A DNA stretch of 13,328 nucleotides from NCBI GenBank assembly GCA_020723225.1, contig DYJG01000019.1, positions 1 to 13,328 of the forward strand. The letters are read 5' to 3'. The translations under genes were made by a program, and so were the position numbers. The number at the start of each line of letters is the position of its first letter. Position 1 is the first letter of the stretch. Source of the DNA: Desulfobacca acetoxidans (GTDB lineage Bacteria; Desulfobacterota; Desulfobaccia; Desulfobaccales; 0-14-0-80-60-11). Below the pieces are notes generated by a model that ran no database searches, was not told the origin of the DNA, and worked only from the letters and a program-made list of their open reading frames with translations. Shown here in pieces: positions 5,364 through 11,888 of this stretch.

Positions 5364-7979
5364 ATGCGATTTAAGGACAGCCTCGCCTATCCCCTGATCA
5401 TTATCATCAGCCTGGTGGCCGCCGCCACTCTGTACATCGGCTATTCCTTGAACCTGGACACCCTGCGGGAAACCATTCAAGCCAGGGAAATCGATAAGTC
5501 CCAAGCCATCTACCGGGCCGTCAAGGATAAGATCGACCATGAAATCAAAGAGATCGTGGTCTTGTCGCAAGTCCTCAAAACCAGACGCCAGTTGCTGAAC
5601 GGTCTGATCCATTTCTACCGGCAAGGCGAGGTTGATCCCCTACAGAATTCCATGGATCTGATCTATTCCTCCTTGCAGGAATTGTCGGTGGATTTCTTTT
5701 TGATCACCGATCAGCAAGGGAAGATCGTATATCAGGCCTCTCCTCCCACCGGCAGGGAGGACCTTTCCGGGGTTTGGGGGCTGGAGGAGGCCCTGGCGGG
5801 GAAAGAAAGCCTCTCCGCGGGCGCGGGGCCCTTGGGCTGGGCCATCCTCTCCCTCGCGCCGCTGTCCTTGGAGGGCAAGCAATATGGAGTTCTGGTTCTG
5901 GGTTTTTCCTTAAGCCACGATTTTGCCCGCAAGATTGCCGCGGCCACTGGTACCCAGATAACTTTCAGCACCGCTTACCAGATTCTGGCCAGCTCCTGGC
6001 CTCCCAAGGACCGGGGTCAGGTGAATCTGGACAGGGTTACCGACAGCATCCTGGGGAAAAGACCGGTTTATGCCAACAATAGCCTGACAAACCTCAGTTC
6101 TTTTTATACGCCCATAGAAATTGTGGATGAAACCGTCTGCCTGGTTATCAACGCTGATACCACTCCCATCGCCGAGCTTTTGGGGCAAAAGAGGAGACAG
6201 CTGGTCCTGAGCTTGCTGGCGGTGCTCATGGTTACCACGGTGATGGGTTCCGGTTTGGCCATCGCCATTGTCAGGCCTTTGAAAAAACTACAGAATCGCT
6301 CCCTGGCCGCAGTCCGGGAGTTCACCGAAAAAGACATCGCCCTTAACCGCTGGGGCAACGAAATCGACACCTTGTCCCGGACCTTGGAGTTGATGCTCGC
6401 CGCCATTAAATCACACCTCCAAGACCTGCACCGGACCCAGGAAACCCTGCGCCGGGAAAAGTCCTTCCTGGACGACATCTTTGCCAGCATCCAGGACGGT
6501 CTCAACGTCCTGGATTTGGATTACAACATCATCCGAAACAACGCCGTCGTGGAGCAGAGGTTTGGACACACCCAACTGGTGGGGCAAAAGTGTTACCGGG
6601 CGATCCACGGGAGAGACGAAATTTGCGAGGATTGTCCCTGCCGCGTGGCCAAAGAGACGGGAAAAGCCAGTTATCAATCGAAACAGGTCTTGATCGGGGG
6701 AGATGAAACCTGGATCGAGATCTATGCCTTTCCCCTAAAAGACCGGGATACCGGAGAAATAACCGGGATTATTGAATACAGCCGGGACGTTACGGAACTC
6801 AAAGCCACGGAAAAGACCTTGCGGCTGCGGGAGGAACAACTGCGCCAGGCGGCCAAGATGGAAGCCGTGGGCCGTCTGGCCGGCGGCGTGGCCCACGACT
6901 TCAACAATATCTTGACCGTCATCCTGGGGGAATGCGAATTACTGCTGCAGCATCTGCCGGAGCAAGACCCCATGGTGGGCGAGGTCAGGGGAATCCTGGA
7001 GGCTACGCGGCGGGCTGCCTCCCTGACCCAGCATCTCCTGGCCTTTAGCCGCAAACAGGTGCTGCAGCCTCAACCCCTCGATCTTAATCAGGTGGTGGCC
7101 AATATGGAGCGCATGCTGCGACGGGTCCTGGGAGAGGACATTGTCCTGGTCACCAATCCCGCAGCCGATCTGGGCACCGTGAAGGTGGATCTCAACCAGC
7201 TGGAGCAGGTGATCTTAAACCTGGCCGCCAATGCCAGAGACGCCATGCCCCAGGGTGGGGCCATGACCATCGAGACCGCCAATGTGGATCTGAACGAAGA
7301 CTATGTCCTGCAGCATTTAGGCGCCTTTCCGGGCGCCTATGTCATGTTGGCGGTGAGCGATACCGGCGTCGGGGTGGATAAAGAAGACATGGCCCATATC
7401 TTCGAGCCCTTCTTTACCACCAAAGAGCAGGGCCGGGGCACCGGCCTGGGACTCTCCATGGTCTACGGCATAGTCAAGCAAAGCCGGGGGCACATCGGGG
7501 TCTACAGCGAAGTAGGCCACGGCACCACCTTCAAGATCTACCTGCCCCGCTATGACCTGACGCCCCAAGACCTGGCCGAGCCTTCGCCCCCTCCGGCTGT
7601 CGCTGCCGGAGGCACGGAAACCATCCTGTTGGTGGAGGATGAAGCAGGGGTCCGCGATGTGGTCTGCCGCATGCTGGAACCGGCGGGATACCGGATCCTG
7701 CCTGCGGCCGGCCCCCAGGAGGCCTTAGAGGTGAGCCGCGGCTATCAAGGCCCCATTCATCTCCTCTTCACCGATGTAGTGATGCCCGGCATGAGCGGCC
7801 GGGAACTCGCCGACCGCATTCTGGCCCAGCGTCCCGGCCTTAAGGTGCTCTTCATGTCCGGTTATACTGAAAACGCCGTCTTCCATCACGGCGTCCTGGA
7901 CCTGGGCATCTCCTTCATTAACAAGCCTTTCAAATACACCATCCTGATGAAAAAAGTCCGGGAAGTCCTGGACGCCTAA
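5364..7979 (+). CDS. Membrane-bound hybrid sensor histidine kinase (sensor-HAMP-PAS-HisKA-HATPase-REC)
   Basis: In this 871-residue protein TM1 is at about residues 10-28 and a Cache-like periplasmic sensor region of about 250 residues follows. TM2 is at 280-303 and HAMP at about 304-357. A PAS domain (about 370-480) carries C410, C421, C424 and C426. The HisKA phosphoacceptor is H511 in GGVAHDFNNIL. The ATPase has N-box NLAANARDAM (619-628), G1 DTGVG (D666) and G2 GRGTGLGLS (690 on). A C-terminal receiver has acidic E758/D759, phosphoacceptor D804 in TDVVMPGMSG, and K854 in NKPF. No output domain is attached and no DNA-binding regulator or HPt protein is nearby, so the next relay partner lies elsewhere. 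A TAAGG overlapping the upstream stop codon serves as ribosome site, and the two genes are probably one transcript. Confidence 0.93.
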   Translation: MRFKDSLAYPLIIIISLVAAATLYIGYSLNLDTLRETIQAREIDKSQAIYRAVKDKIDHEIKEIVVLSQVLKTRRQLLNGLIHFYRQGEVDPLQNSMDLIYSSLQELSVDFFLITDQQGKIVYQASPPTGREDLSGVWGLEEALAGKESLSAGAGPLGWAILSLAPLSLEGKQYGVLVLGFSLSHDFARKIAAATGTQITFSTAYQILASSWPPKDRGQVNLDRVTDSILGKRPVYANNSLTNLSSFYTPIEIVDETVCLVINADTTPIAELLGQKRRQLVLSLLAVLMVTTVMGSGLAIAIVRPLKKLQNRSLAAVREFTEKDIALNRWGNEIDTLSRTLELMLAAIKSHLQDLHRTQETLRREKSFLDDIFASIQDGLNVLDLDYNIIRNNAVVEQRFGHTQLVGQKCYRAIHGRDEICEDCPCRVAKETGKASYQSKQVLIGGDETWIEIYAFPLKDRDTGEITGIIEYSRDVTELKATEKTLRLREEQLRQAAKMEAVGRLAGGVAHDFNNILTVILGECELLLQHLPEQDPMVGEVRGILEATRRAASLTQHLLAFSRKQVLQPQPLDLNQVVANMERMLRRVLGEDIVLVTNPAADLGTVKVDLNQLEQVILNLAANARDAMPQGGAMTIETANVDLNEDYVLQHLGAFPGAYVMLAVSDTGVGVDKEDMAHIFEPFFTTKEQGRGTGLGLSMVYGIVKQSRGHIGVYSEVGHGTTFKIYLPRYDLTPQDLAEPSPPPAVAAGGTETILLVEDEAGVRDVVCRMLEPAGYRILPAAGPQEALEVSRGYQGPIHLLFTDVVMPGMSGRELADRILAQRPGLKVLFMSGYTENAVFHHGVLDLGISFINKPFKYTILMKKVREVLDA

Positions 7980-8009
7980 GACCAAATTCTCCTTCACGGA
8001 ATAAGCAAA

Positions 8010-8030
8010 CGGCGTCCACCTGGGACGCCG
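8010..8030. terminator. GC-rich hairpin between convergent transcripts
   Basis: CGGCGTCC (8010-8017) pairs perfectly with GGACGCCG (8023-8030) around ACCTG. On the minus strand it is followed by TTTGCTTATT, a poor U-rich tail; on the plus strand there is no U-tract. It lies 30 bp after the kinase stop and could end both that operon and the opposing micropeptide operon. Confidence 0.5.
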
Positions 8031-8071
8031 CTCGGCTTAAGGCTCGTTACTCGAGAAAGCGAAATTGTTAT

Positions 8072-8114
8072 GAGAATTTTCCCAGACTGGGAATTTTCCG
8101 GAAAACTAATTCTC
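8072..8114. repeat. AT-rich compound palindrome
   Basis: An outer pair GAGAATT/AATTCTC (8072-8078 and 8108-8114) encloses the hairpin TTCCCA-GAC-TGGGAA (8079-8093) and the perfect palindrome TTTTCCGGAAAA (8094-8105). It lies downstream of the two minus-strand micropeptide genes and may help stop or stabilise their transcript. Confidence 0.5.
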
Positions 8115-8188
8115 GCCGGACAATACTAATCCCCTGATTTTTCGCAAAATCACCAAAAACCCGATGGTAAAAACTGAAACAAGCCATC

Positions 8189-8344
8189 TCAGGGCAAGAG
8201 CGCTTCCCAATAGAGGCCCAGGATGGCAGGCGATAACAAAATAAAACCGATGATAAAAGCAAGAATCAGCCGGGCTGCAGGCGGCCATCCCTGCTTTTCT
8301 TCCATGATCCAAACCGCGTCTTGGACGTTCTCGTTAATGGACAT
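8189..8344 (-). CDS. 51-residue single-pass membrane protein, unknown function
   Basis: ATG at 8342-8344 is preceded by AAGGAG (8353-8358) with an 8-base gap, a strong start signal. The protein has a polar N-terminal half (MSINENVQDAVWIMEEKQGW), then PPAAR, and one hydrophobic helix at about residues 26-45 (LILAFIIGFILLSPAILGLY), ending EALLP. I do not recognise the family. Size and topology recall small accessory subunits of respiratory complexes, but no motif supports that. It follows a 27-residue membrane peptide gene by 62 bp in the same direction, and both lie behind a promoter overlapped by an AT-rich palindrome next to an Rrf2 regulator gene. Real translation is likely given the ribosome site and the helix. 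Confidence 0.65.
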   Translation of the reverse strand: MSINENVQDAVWIMEEKQGWPPAARLILAFIIGFILLSPAILGLYWEALLP

Positions 8345-8407
8345 GGCGCACTCTCCTTGCAGATCCAACGGTTTTTATCGGCGGACCGTCGCAGTAAAAA
8401 ACCGGTT

Positions 8408-8491
8408 CTATCCCGGCTTGGCGAAGCGCTTGCCAAGCTGGAATCCCAGGATAAAGAAAAACGTCACAATCAACATCGAATAAGTGAACAT
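8408..8491 (-). CDS. 27-residue membrane micropeptide, unknown function
   Basis: ATG at 8489-8491 is preceded five bases upstream by GGAGGG in the context AAAGGAGGG, one of the best ribosome sites in the window. The peptide begins MFTYSMLIVTFFFILGFQL and ends GKRFAKPG. That gives one short transmembrane helix (about residues 4-19) and a basic tail that should lie in the cytoplasm. It is the first gene after a promoter with a perfect -35. I do not recognise it. The size resembles micropeptides such as CydX or KdpF, but the sequence does not match what I remember of either. Confidence 0.65.
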   Translation of the reverse strand: MFTYSMLIVTFFFILGFQLGKRFAKPG

Positions 8492-8519
8492 GGCTACCCT
8501 CCTTTACCCTACTGTTATG

Positions 8520-8541
8520 ATATATATTTTCTAATATATAT
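8520..8541. promoter_or_regulatory. Candidate Rrf2 operator over the micropeptide promoter
   Basis: ATATATATT (8520-8528) and AATATATAT (8533-8541) form a perfect 9-bp inverted repeat around TTCT, covering the -10 of the minus-strand promoter. The flanks TGAT and TATCA extend partial symmetry. A similar AT-rich palindrome lies in the rrf2 promoter. A regulator bound here should block polymerase. Confidence 0.5.
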
Positions 8542-8557
8542 TATCACCCCATGTCAA
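8531..8557 (-). promoter_or_regulatory. Promoter of the micropeptide operon
   Basis: On the minus strand a perfect -35 TTGACA (8552-8557) is followed after 15 bases by TATTAG (8531-8536). The spacer is short, as in some regulated promoters. The start would be about 33 bases before the 27-residue ORF. The -10 lies within an AT-rich palindrome. Confidence 0.5.
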
Positions 8558-8732
8558 GAGTTAACCAGCATTTTTTTCTTTTTTTGCCAATTTTTTCCGG
8601 GAGATTCCTGTACGTCTTTCCTGGATGAATCGGGACCGTCTTACCCCCGAACAAATTCCCAGGGGCCTTACCTTGATATCAGACCCGCGGCCGGGTTTTT
8701 ATCAAGCTTCTGCGACTGCCCCGGTTTTCCCA

Positions 8733-8761
8733 TTGTTATATAATCAGTCGATATATATAAT
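8733..8761 (+). promoter_or_regulatory. rrf2 promoter with internal AT-rich palindrome
   Basis: TTGTTA (8733-8738), a 17-base spacer and a perfect TATAAT (8756-8761) make a strong sigma-70 promoter. Within it TTATATA (8736-8742) and TATATAA (8754-8760) form an inverted repeat, and GATATATAT is shared with the operator at 8519-8527. This suggests autoregulation. Between the two promoters (8558-8732) I see poly-T runs and a weak ACCCG-CGGC-CGGGT hairpin followed by T's (8683-8700), and no gene. Confidence 0.55.
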
Positions 8762-8816
8762 GGTTTTATGTTGCTCCGTGCCGCTGGCAAATGGCGGCAA
8801 TCCCGGGAGGATGAGC

Positions 8817-9251
8817 ATGAAACTTTCAACCCGCTGTCGCTACGGCACCCGTCTCATGCTGGATATGGCCCAACATTTCAATAAAGGCCCCATCCAATTA
8901 GGAGACATCGCCAAACGGCAGAACCTGTCCGTGAAGTATTTGGAACAGATCATCATTCCCTTGAAAAAAGCCGGCTATATTGAAAGTGTGAGAGGCCCCA
9001 AGGGCGGGCACATCCTGGCCAGACACCCGGCGGAGATCACCCTGGGAGAAATCGTGACGCTTTTGGAGGAGGGAATCAGTTTGGTGGAGTGCGTGGAAAA
9101 CGCCGCGATCTGCGAGCGTTCCGACACCTGCCCCACCCGCCTCGTCTGGAAAGAAGTCTCGGAGGCCGTGTTGGGCAGACTGCAATCCTTGACCCTCGAA
9201 GACCTGGTTCAGAGAGCCAAGGCCTTGGAGGGCAAGGATTTTCTTATTTGA
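8817..9251 (+). CDS. Rrf2-family Fe-S transcriptional regulator
   Basis: The 144-residue protein has the Rrf2 winged-helix layout. The canonical start MKLSTRCRYGTRLMLDMA is followed by the helix-turn-helix region LGDIAKRQNLSVKYLEQII and the wing GYIESVRGPKGGH. The cluster ligands C92, C99 and C105 (spacing C-x6-C-x5-C) fit the [Fe-S]-binding loop of IscR/NsrR-type members, so it probably senses iron, oxygen, nitric oxide or redox state. The frame is open further upstream, but the ATG at 8817 has GGGAGG six bases before it and the family's N-terminus, so I use it. It is divergent from the two micropeptide genes, and both promoters carry similar AT palindromes. Its 3' end overlaps the end of motB by 8 bp. 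Confidence 0.92.
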   Translation: MKLSTRCRYGTRLMLDMAQHFNKGPIQLGDIAKRQNLSVKYLEQIIIPLKKAGYIESVRGPKGGHILARHPAEITLGEIVTLLEEGISLVECVENAAICERSDTCPTRLVWKEVSEAVLGRLQSLTLEDLVQRAKALEGKDFLI

Positions 9252-10335
9252 TGGGCGAAAACTTGGGAGCGATGTCCAGGAGTTCCTTTTGCAGGCCCAG
9301 GTTTTCCTCCAGGGGCACTTTGTGGGTTTGCGTGGGGCCGGGCGGCTTGGATTGGGCCTCTTCGGTTTTGGCCTTCTCCCCGCCGGGCGCAGGCGCGGCC
9401 GCCTTGGCTTGATCCGGAGGCGATAACGGCTTCGGCGCCGGAACGGGGGGAACAAGCGGCTTTATGGGCTCGGCCGCCGGAGTCCCGGGCTCAGTCTTTT
9501 TTCCGGGGCCGCTTAGATTCTGCTGGAGGGACAGGGGAATGCCCTTGTCTTTATCCAGGGCCCTGACGACGATGCTTACCCGGCGGTTGCGGTCATCATT
9601 GGCGTCCTTGAGCAAGGGGCGGCGGTCGGCGTAACCGCGTACCTCCGCAATCTGGCCTGGTTTAATCCCTAAATTGTCCATCAGCCGCCGGGCGGCGTTG
9701 GCCCGGTCCGCGGAAAGCTCCCAGTTGGTATAGTCCTTCCCACCGTAAGGGCGGCTGTCGGTATGGCCTTCGATGGTCAGGGAATTGGGCAGTACTCCCA
9801 GTTCCTTGGAGATCACCCCGAAAATTTTCTGGGCCTGGGGATTGACCTTGGCGCTGCCGATCTCGAAGAAGCGGTCGTTTCCCTTTTCCATGAGTTCGAT
9901 GCGCAGTCCCTCTTCGGTGATTTCCAGGCGCATCTGATCCTTCAGGTTCGTCAGTTCCGGCATCTGGGCGATGATCTCCTGGATCTTCTTCTTGGTCTCC
10001 TCCAGGCGTTTTTGGTCGTTGACCACATCCGCAGGTGCGGGTTCAGGCCTTTGGAGATCCTGACTGTAGCCGGGAGTAGGCAGCTCTCCGCCGATGGTGC
10101 TGTTCTCGATGACTCCTTGGGAAGCGGGCAGGATCCCGGGGTTCTTGAAATATTGGGCGACGTTCAGCCGGATGGACTGGCTCTGAGCCATGATCCATAA
10201 GACGATGAACAGGGCCATCATGGCGGTGACAAAATCCGCGTAGGCCACTTTCCAGGAGCCGCCGTGGTGACCGCCATGGCGGTGTTTCTTTTTGATGATC
10301 CGTTGGATCTGGGCTTCGCCGTTTAAGTTAGACAT
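9244..10335 (-). CDS. motB: MotB: flagellar stator protein
   Basis: MotB anchors the stator to peptidoglycan and, with MotA, forms the ion channel that drives flagellar rotation. The 363-residue protein has the basic/His/Gly lead KKKHRHGGHHGGSWK, then the single membrane helix with the essential ion-binding Asp, D34 in AYADFVTAMM. A plug/linker region follows, and the OmpA-like peptidoglycan-binding domain spans about residues 150-258 (LTIEGHTDSRPYG, ELSADRANAARRLMD, DRNRRVSIVV). About 100 Pro/Ala/Lys-rich residues extend beyond that domain and end in KVPLEENLGLQKELLDIAP; this tail is longer than in E. coli MotB. A weak GAGAAG precedes the start. It lies downstream of motA, 201 bp away, and is convergent with rrf2. 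Confidence 0.95.
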   Translation of the reverse strand: MSNLNGEAQIQRIIKKKHRHGGHHGGSWKVAYADFVTAMMALFIVLWIMAQSQSIRLNVAQYFKNPGILPASQGVIENSTIGGELPTPGYSQDLQRPEPAPADVVNDQKRLEETKKKIQEIIAQMPELTNLKDQMRLEITEEGLRIELMEKGNDRFFEIGSAKVNPQAQKIFGVISKELGVLPNSLTIEGHTDSRPYGGKDYTNWELSADRANAARRLMDNLGIKPGQIAEVRGYADRRPLLKDANDDRNRRVSIVVRALDKDKGIPLSLQQNLSGPGKKTEPGTPAAEPIKPLVPPVPAPKPLSPPDQAKAAAPAPGGEKAKTEEAQSKPPGPTQTHKVPLEENLGLQKELLDIAPKFSPIK

Positions 10336-10392
10336 GGCTTCTCATCTAAAGCCTATTAAGGTCAGGGAGATAATTCTACGCTGCCTTTTAGA

Positions 10393-10508
10393 GTTCAAAG
10401 TTCAAGGTTCAAGGTTCAAAGCTAATGTCGGTTTTGCGTCATGCATTAGGGTTAAGAATAGTTTGTATAGTTACCGGCGAGCCCAACTTTGAACTTTGAA
10501 CTTTGAAC
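10393..10508. repeat. Inverted heptamer arrays between motA and motB
   Basis: Four direct GTTCAAR units (10393-10420: GTTCAAA, GTTCAAG, GTTCAAG, GTTCAAA) face three TTTGAAC units (10488-10508) in opposite orientation, 67 bases apart. In the motA-motB mRNA the two arrays can pair into a stem of more than 20 bp. Heptamer arrays of this kind are known as short tandemly repeated repetitive sequences in some bacteria. Here they occupy most of the intergenic space. Confidence 0.8.
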
Positions 10509-10536
10509 TTTTTCGACAGCTCCGGCCCTGTCCCCG

Positions 10537-11403
10537 CTAGTTCCCCTTTACCTTGATGGCCCGGCAGGCTTCTTCCACCACCGTAAAGCTGGGCCGGAGA
10601 TCGGTGGTGATCACCCGCCGGGCGAATTCCACGGCCACAATGGGGGCCATGCCCTTGGCATAGGCCACCACCCCGGCTTTGATGGATTTTAAGAAAATGT
10701 CTTCCGCTTCCGCCTGAATATCGATTTGCGAAGCCAACGGGGACACAAAGCCGTAACACATGAGCACCCCCAGGAAGGTGCCCACCAGGGCCGCGGCCAC
10801 ATGGTGGCCCACTTCCGAAGCCGGCCCGCCGATGGACTGCATGGTGATGATAATCCCCAGAACCGCGGCCACAATCCCCAGGCCGGGCAGGGAATCCCCG
10901 ATTTTCGCCAGCATCGCCCCGGGCTTGCGCCCTTCCTCTTCCTGGGTTTCCAGGTCCGCGTCCAGGATCATCTCCAGTTCCAGGGCCGGCACCCCGCCCA
11001 CCACCAGCAGTTTCAAAGAGTCGGTAATATACTCCAGGGCATGATGGTTTTTATGGACCACGGGGTACTTGGCGAAGAGTTCGCTTTCTTCCGGTTTCTC
11101 CACGTGGGGTTCCAGTTGCAGGAGCCCCTTGACCCGGGCGGTTTGAAAAAGTTCATAAAGGAGCTGCAACATCTCCACGAAATTCTGTTGGGTTTGGCCC
11201 CCGGATTTGAGGGAGTTCAGCAGATAATTGATGATCTTTTTCAGGACCGTCATGGGGGTGGAAATCAGGAGCGCGCCCAGGGAGGCGCCGCCGATGACGA
11301 CAAATTCGGACCACTGCAAGAGGGTCAGGAGGTTTCCCCCCGCCATGAGGAACCCCCCGATGACCGAAACTACCACTACTCCTATGCCGGCAAGTACGAG
11401 CAT
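10537..11403 (-). CDS. motA: MotA: flagellar stator channel protein
   Basis: The 288 residues align closely with E. coli-type MotA, the four-helix inner-membrane stator subunit. Helices are at about 2-21, 33-49, 173-189 and 202-222. The cytoplasmic loop carries R90 and E98, the charged residues that contact FliG, and the channel prolines P173 (GDSLPGLG) and P222 (FVSPLAS) sit at the same numbers as in E. coli. The segments ESELFAKYP and GMAPIVAVEFARR are also typical. No clear ribosome site precedes the ATG. A sigma-28-like promoter lies about 58 bp upstream, which fits late flagellar gene control. motB follows; no other flagellar genes are in the window. Confidence 0.95.
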   Translation of the reverse strand: MLVLAGIGVVVVSVIGGFLMAGGNLLTLLQWSEFVVIGGASLGALLISTPMTVLKKIINYLLNSLKSGGQTQQNFVEMLQLLYELFQTARVKGLLQLEPHVEKPEESELFAKYPVVHKNHHALEYITDSLKLLVVGGVPALELEMILDADLETQEEEGRKPGAMLAKIGDSLPGLGIVAAVLGIIITMQSIGGPASEVGHHVAAALVGTFLGVLMCYGFVSPLASQIDIQAEAEDIFLKSIKAGVVAYAKGMAPIVAVEFARRVITTDLRPSFTVVEEACRAIKVKGN

Positions 11404-11460
11404 TTAGCAACCGGGAAATCAAGAGGACTAGAATTTGGCCGAGCCACCCCTCCAGTCTTT

Positions 11461-11487
11461 TTATCGGTTGAAAACCGGCCAATCTTA
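11461..11487 (-). promoter_or_regulatory. Sigma-28 (FliA) type promoter of motAB
   Basis: On the minus strand TAAG (11484-11487), exactly 15 bases, and ACCGATAA (11461-11468) match the flagellar sigma-28 consensus TAAA-N15-GCCGATAA at 10 of 12 defined positions. The start would be about 50 bases before motA. This indicates expression with late flagellar genes. Confidence 0.75.
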
Positions 11488-11543
11488 AAACAATTTCTCG
11501 CGGCGCCCGGGCTCTCGGCAGACCTTAACTATGGTTGATCATT

Positions 11544-11711
11544 ATGAATAGTAAGAACACTGCCGGTCTTCCAGATAAGCCCGGAAAATGGAGAAAAAAA
11601 TCGGAGGAATTGGGGGTGCCCCTAATTTTCCCCTTTGCCGGAGACTTGCAGAAAATGGGGATTGGCCTTATATTGGGGCTTGAGAGCGCTTCACTCCCAT
11701 TGAAGGAATAG
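11544..11711 (+). CDS. Possible 55-residue ORF upstream of fmdB
   Basis: An open frame from ATG at 11544 to TAG at 11709-11711 ends three bases before the fmdB start, and the fmdB ribosome site lies in its last codons. The product has a basic segment (KPGKWRKKSEELG) and a mildly hydrophobic second half. I do not recognise it. The ATG has no good ribosome site; an internal GTG at 11616 does have GGAGG and would give 31 residues. A promoter-like pair inside the frame and the short length argue for caution. The rest of 11404-11714 holds the motA promoter and a hairpin AATTGGGGG-TG-CCCCTAATT (11608-11627, one G-T pair). Confidence 0.25.
   Translation: MNSKNTAGLPDKPGKWRKKSEELGVPLIFPFAGDLQKMGIGLILGLESASLPLKE
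11646..11674 (+). promoter_or_regulatory. Candidate sigma-70 promoter for fmdB
   Basis: TTGCAG (11646-11651), 17 bases, then TATATT (11669-11674; five of six matches). It lies about 40 bp before the zinc-ribbon gene and would give a leader of about 33 bases. Confidence 0.4.
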
Positions 11712-11714
11712 ACG

Positions 11715-11879
11715 ATGCCGACCTACGAATTCCTTTGCAGCCAGTGCGGCCATGAATTCACCGTGGTCATGAGCTTTAGCGAATATCAAGCCGGCAAGGT
11801 CGCCTGCCCCAAGTGCAATTCTGGAGAAGTCAAGCAACAGATGACGACCTTCATCTCCAAGACCTCCCGAAAAAGTTGA
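11715..11879 (+). CDS. FmdB-family zinc-ribbon protein
   Basis: This 54-residue protein opens with MPTYEFLCSQCGHEF and has a second pair CPKC at residues 31-34. That is the CxxC...CxxC zinc ribbon of the FmdB family (first named in the formylmethanofuran dehydrogenase locus of Methylophilus and annotated as putative regulatory proteins). The cellular role is not settled; single zinc ribbons of this size may bind nucleic acid or protein. AAGGA lies seven bases before the ATG. The C-terminus (TTFISKTSRKS) is short and basic; many relatives have a longer tail. It ends 9 bp from the end of the opposing comEC gene. Confidence 0.85.
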   Translation: MPTYEFLCSQCGHEFTVVMSFSEYQAGKVACPKCNSGEVKQQMTTFISKTSRKS

Positions 11880-11888
11880 CCTTTGCCA

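Noticed and set aside
8068..8262. 64-codon minus-strand frame overlapping the 51-residue membrane protein
   Set aside because: It lies out of frame with the better-supported gene, lacks a ribosome site and runs into the palindrome at 8072-8114.
8625..8816. Longer N-terminus for the Rrf2 regulator
   Set aside because: The frame is open, but the extra 64 residues precede the family's standard MKLSTR start, cover the best promoter, and lack a ribosome site.
10393..10508. Small CRISPR array
   Set aside because: Units are only 7 bases, adjacent with no spacers, and turn around to the opposite orientation. No cas genes are present.
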